Shown here: piece by piece, positions 36,614 through 37,683 of the stretch | How positions within the stretch are numbered: position 1 is the first letter of the stretch | How the letters are laid out: every line of letters starts with the position of its first letter | From: Phycisphaerae bacterium | GTDB taxonomy: Bacteria > Planctomycetota > Phycisphaerae > Phycisphaerales > SM1A02 | DNA length: 37,683 nt | NCBI GenBank assembly: GCA_016845245.1 | Contig: JAERSY010000038.1 | Coordinates: 1 to 37,683 of the forward strand | Direction of reading: 5' to 3' | Program-made: the position numbers and the translations under genes | The notes under the pieces: generated by a model | The model's input: the letters and a program-made list of their open reading frames with translations, nothing else | What the model was told of the DNA's origin: nothing | Databases searched by the model: none

Positions 36614-37683
36614 TTATTACATTACTACTGACAATTCAAGCAGCAATTCCTAACCATCCAAGTGAACTCACCTACCCTGCGTATGAGTTTGTCGTTCCGC
36701 AGTCAGAAGCGTATCGAGAAGAGCTTGATAATGGTGTTGTTGTCTACATTGCTGAGGATAAACAACTCCCACTCATCAATATTGAAGCCGTCTTTGCTGG
36801 TGGAGAATATTTGTGTTCTGATGACCAAGGTGGTTTGGCTGGAGCAACTGCGATGCTCATGAGAGCGGGTGGCACTTCTGCACTTAGCGCAGAAGATCTT
36901 GATGAACGAGTTGAGTTTTTAGGCGCTGAGATTTCAGTTTCTGCATCAGACACATCGAGTTCTGCAACACTCAATTGTTTAACGTCTACGTTTGACGACG
37001 CGTTCGGATTGTTTGTTGATGTGATTCAATCACCTCGCTTTCAAGAGTCAAGAGTAGAACTTGAACGAAACAATTACCTTGAAGCAATGAAGCAGCGAAA
37101 CGACATACCGAGTGCGATTGTTGGAAGAGAGTTAAACAACCTCCTTTATAGTGATTCATACCGAAGCAACGAACCAGTTGAAAGCGAAGTGCTTGCAATG
37201 TCCGTTGAACGGTTGAACGAGATGCATGGCGTCATCTTTAATCCAAACAACCTTATCCTTGCGGTCTCAGGCGATTTTGATCGAGATGACATGCTTCAAA
37301 CGTTAAACGAGGCGTTTGGACAATGGGACGGTGGACCAAGTGTTGATAACCCGCCCAATGTTGAGTCGGATTACGTCCCAGGTGTTTATTACGTTGACCA
37401 AGACATCCCGCAAGGCAGTGTGAGAATTGCAATACGAACCCTCAAGAGAAACGATGATGATGCTGTTGCTGCAATGGTCATGAATCACATTCTTGGTGGT
37501 AGCGGATTTACAAGCAGAATCACACGCCGCGTCCGTAGTGATGAAGGTCTTGCATACAGCGCCCGCTCTAGTTTTAACGCTGGCGTCTGGAGTGATGGTG
37601 CTTGGGTTGGCAGTTTTGATACTAAAAGTTCAACAGTGGCCCTCGCGACACAAATTGTGTTTGAAGAGATTGAGCGAATGAAA
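36610..37683 (+). CDS. M16-family peptidase homologue lacking the zinc motif (partial, runs off window end)
   Basis: 358 codons are visible with no stop before the window ends. The start ATG overlaps the preceding stop (ATGA). A short hydrophobic N-terminus (MIITLLLTIQAAIP) suggests export. At the place of HXXEH the sequence is GLAGATAMLMRAGGT: His, Glu and His are replaced by Gly78, Ala81 and Met82, so zinc cannot bind. The second half keeps the substrate-binding stretch GGSGFTSRITRRVRSDEG followed by LAYS, which holds the Arg/Tyr pair of non-catalytic M16B subunits. It is therefore the likely partner of the upstream catalytic subunit, as in bacterial M16B heterodimers. Confidence 0.88.
   Translation, partial: MIITLLLTIQAAIPNHPSELTYPAYEFVVPQSEAYREELDNGVVVYIAEDKQLPLINIEAVFAGGEYLCSDDQGGLAGATAMLMRAGGTSALSAEDLDERVEFLGAEISVSASDTSSSATLNCLTSTFDDAFGLFVDVIQSPRFQESRVELERNNYLEAMKQRNDIPSAIVGRELNNLLYSDSYRSNEPVESEVLAMSVERLNEMHGVIFNPNNLILAVSGDFDRDDMLQTLNEAFGQWDGGPSVDNPPNVESDYVPGVYYVDQDIPQGSVRIAIRTLKRNDDDAVAAMVMNHILGGSGFTSRITRRVRSDEGLAYSARSSFNAGVWSDGAWVGSFDTKSSTVALATQIVFEEIERMK

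Overview
The window reads as a gene-dense chromosomal segment of a Gram-negative, probably marine bacterium, most likely a planctomycete of the Phycisphaerae type. The reasons are a TPR protein carrying two RNA-polymerase-alpha C-terminal domains, an extended ResB plus CcsA (System II cytochrome c maturation), a phosphate-selective-type porin with an N-terminal coiled coil, a lipoprotein-anchored TolC protein, and moderate GC. The taxonomic call is inference from gene content, not from a marker-gene search. Coding density is very high: no gap exceeds 150 bases. I see no insertion sequence, prophage, CRISPR array or classical defence island.

Layout. 1-1.5 kb: start of a PhoU-like DUF47 gene (cut by the window edge) downstream of an OprO/P-type porin. 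1.6 kb: tRNA-Cys. 1.7-3.6 kb: a CsgG/FlgT-like lipoprotein, divergent from a secreted protein with an internal duplication. 3.6-6.6 kb: pyrE-gatB-cyclophilin, overlapping on the minus strand. 6.6-10.3 kb: a large periplasmic TPR protein divergent from a secreted helical-repeat protein, with a consensus promoter carrying a palindrome between them. 10.3-13.1 kb: an oligopeptide-binding lipoprotein (plus) whose 3' end runs into an oppB-type permease (minus). 12.1-21.4 kb: one tightly packed minus-strand run: citrate/methylcitrate synthase, 3-hydroxyacyl-CoA dehydrogenase, resB, ccsA, a SerA-like dehydrogenase, eno, oppB. 21.5-24.3 kb: prpB-like lyase, a TSUP permease and a Tat-exported SpoIID-like protein. 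24.4-25.4 kb: the TPR/double alpha-CTD gene with its own sigma70-type promoter and intrinsic terminator. 25.4-29.1 kb: a two-domain thioredoxin and a MATE transporter, divergent from a ChaN-like lipoprotein. 29.1-33.2 kb: tolC-type and Sua5 genes divergent from an SH3-like secreted protein. 33.3 kb: tRNA-Ala. 33.4-37.7 kb: rsmJ, divergent from a Dabb lipoprotein and two M16 peptidases (catalytic, then zinc-site-less, the latter cut by the window edge).

How the genes fit together. Central carbon (eno, citrate/methylcitrate synthase, prpB, 3-hydroxyacyl-CoA dehydrogenase), cytochrome c maturation and peptide uptake share one transcription direction and mostly overlapping ends. The prpB/synthase/dehydrogenase trio resembles part of the Bacillus mmg methylcitrate cluster. 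Much of the rest is envelope biology.

Most interesting signals: (1) the solitary TPR-alphaCTD-alphaCTD protein, which may compete with or recruit RNA polymerase; (2) a recurrent arrangement in which genes without a Shine-Dalgarno sequence have a TANNNT box 6-7 bases before the start codon, suggesting leaderless mRNAs; (3) divergent start codons sharing one CATG (rsmJ/Dabb); (4) a perfect palindrome inside a promoter spacer; (5) the M16 active/inactive pair.
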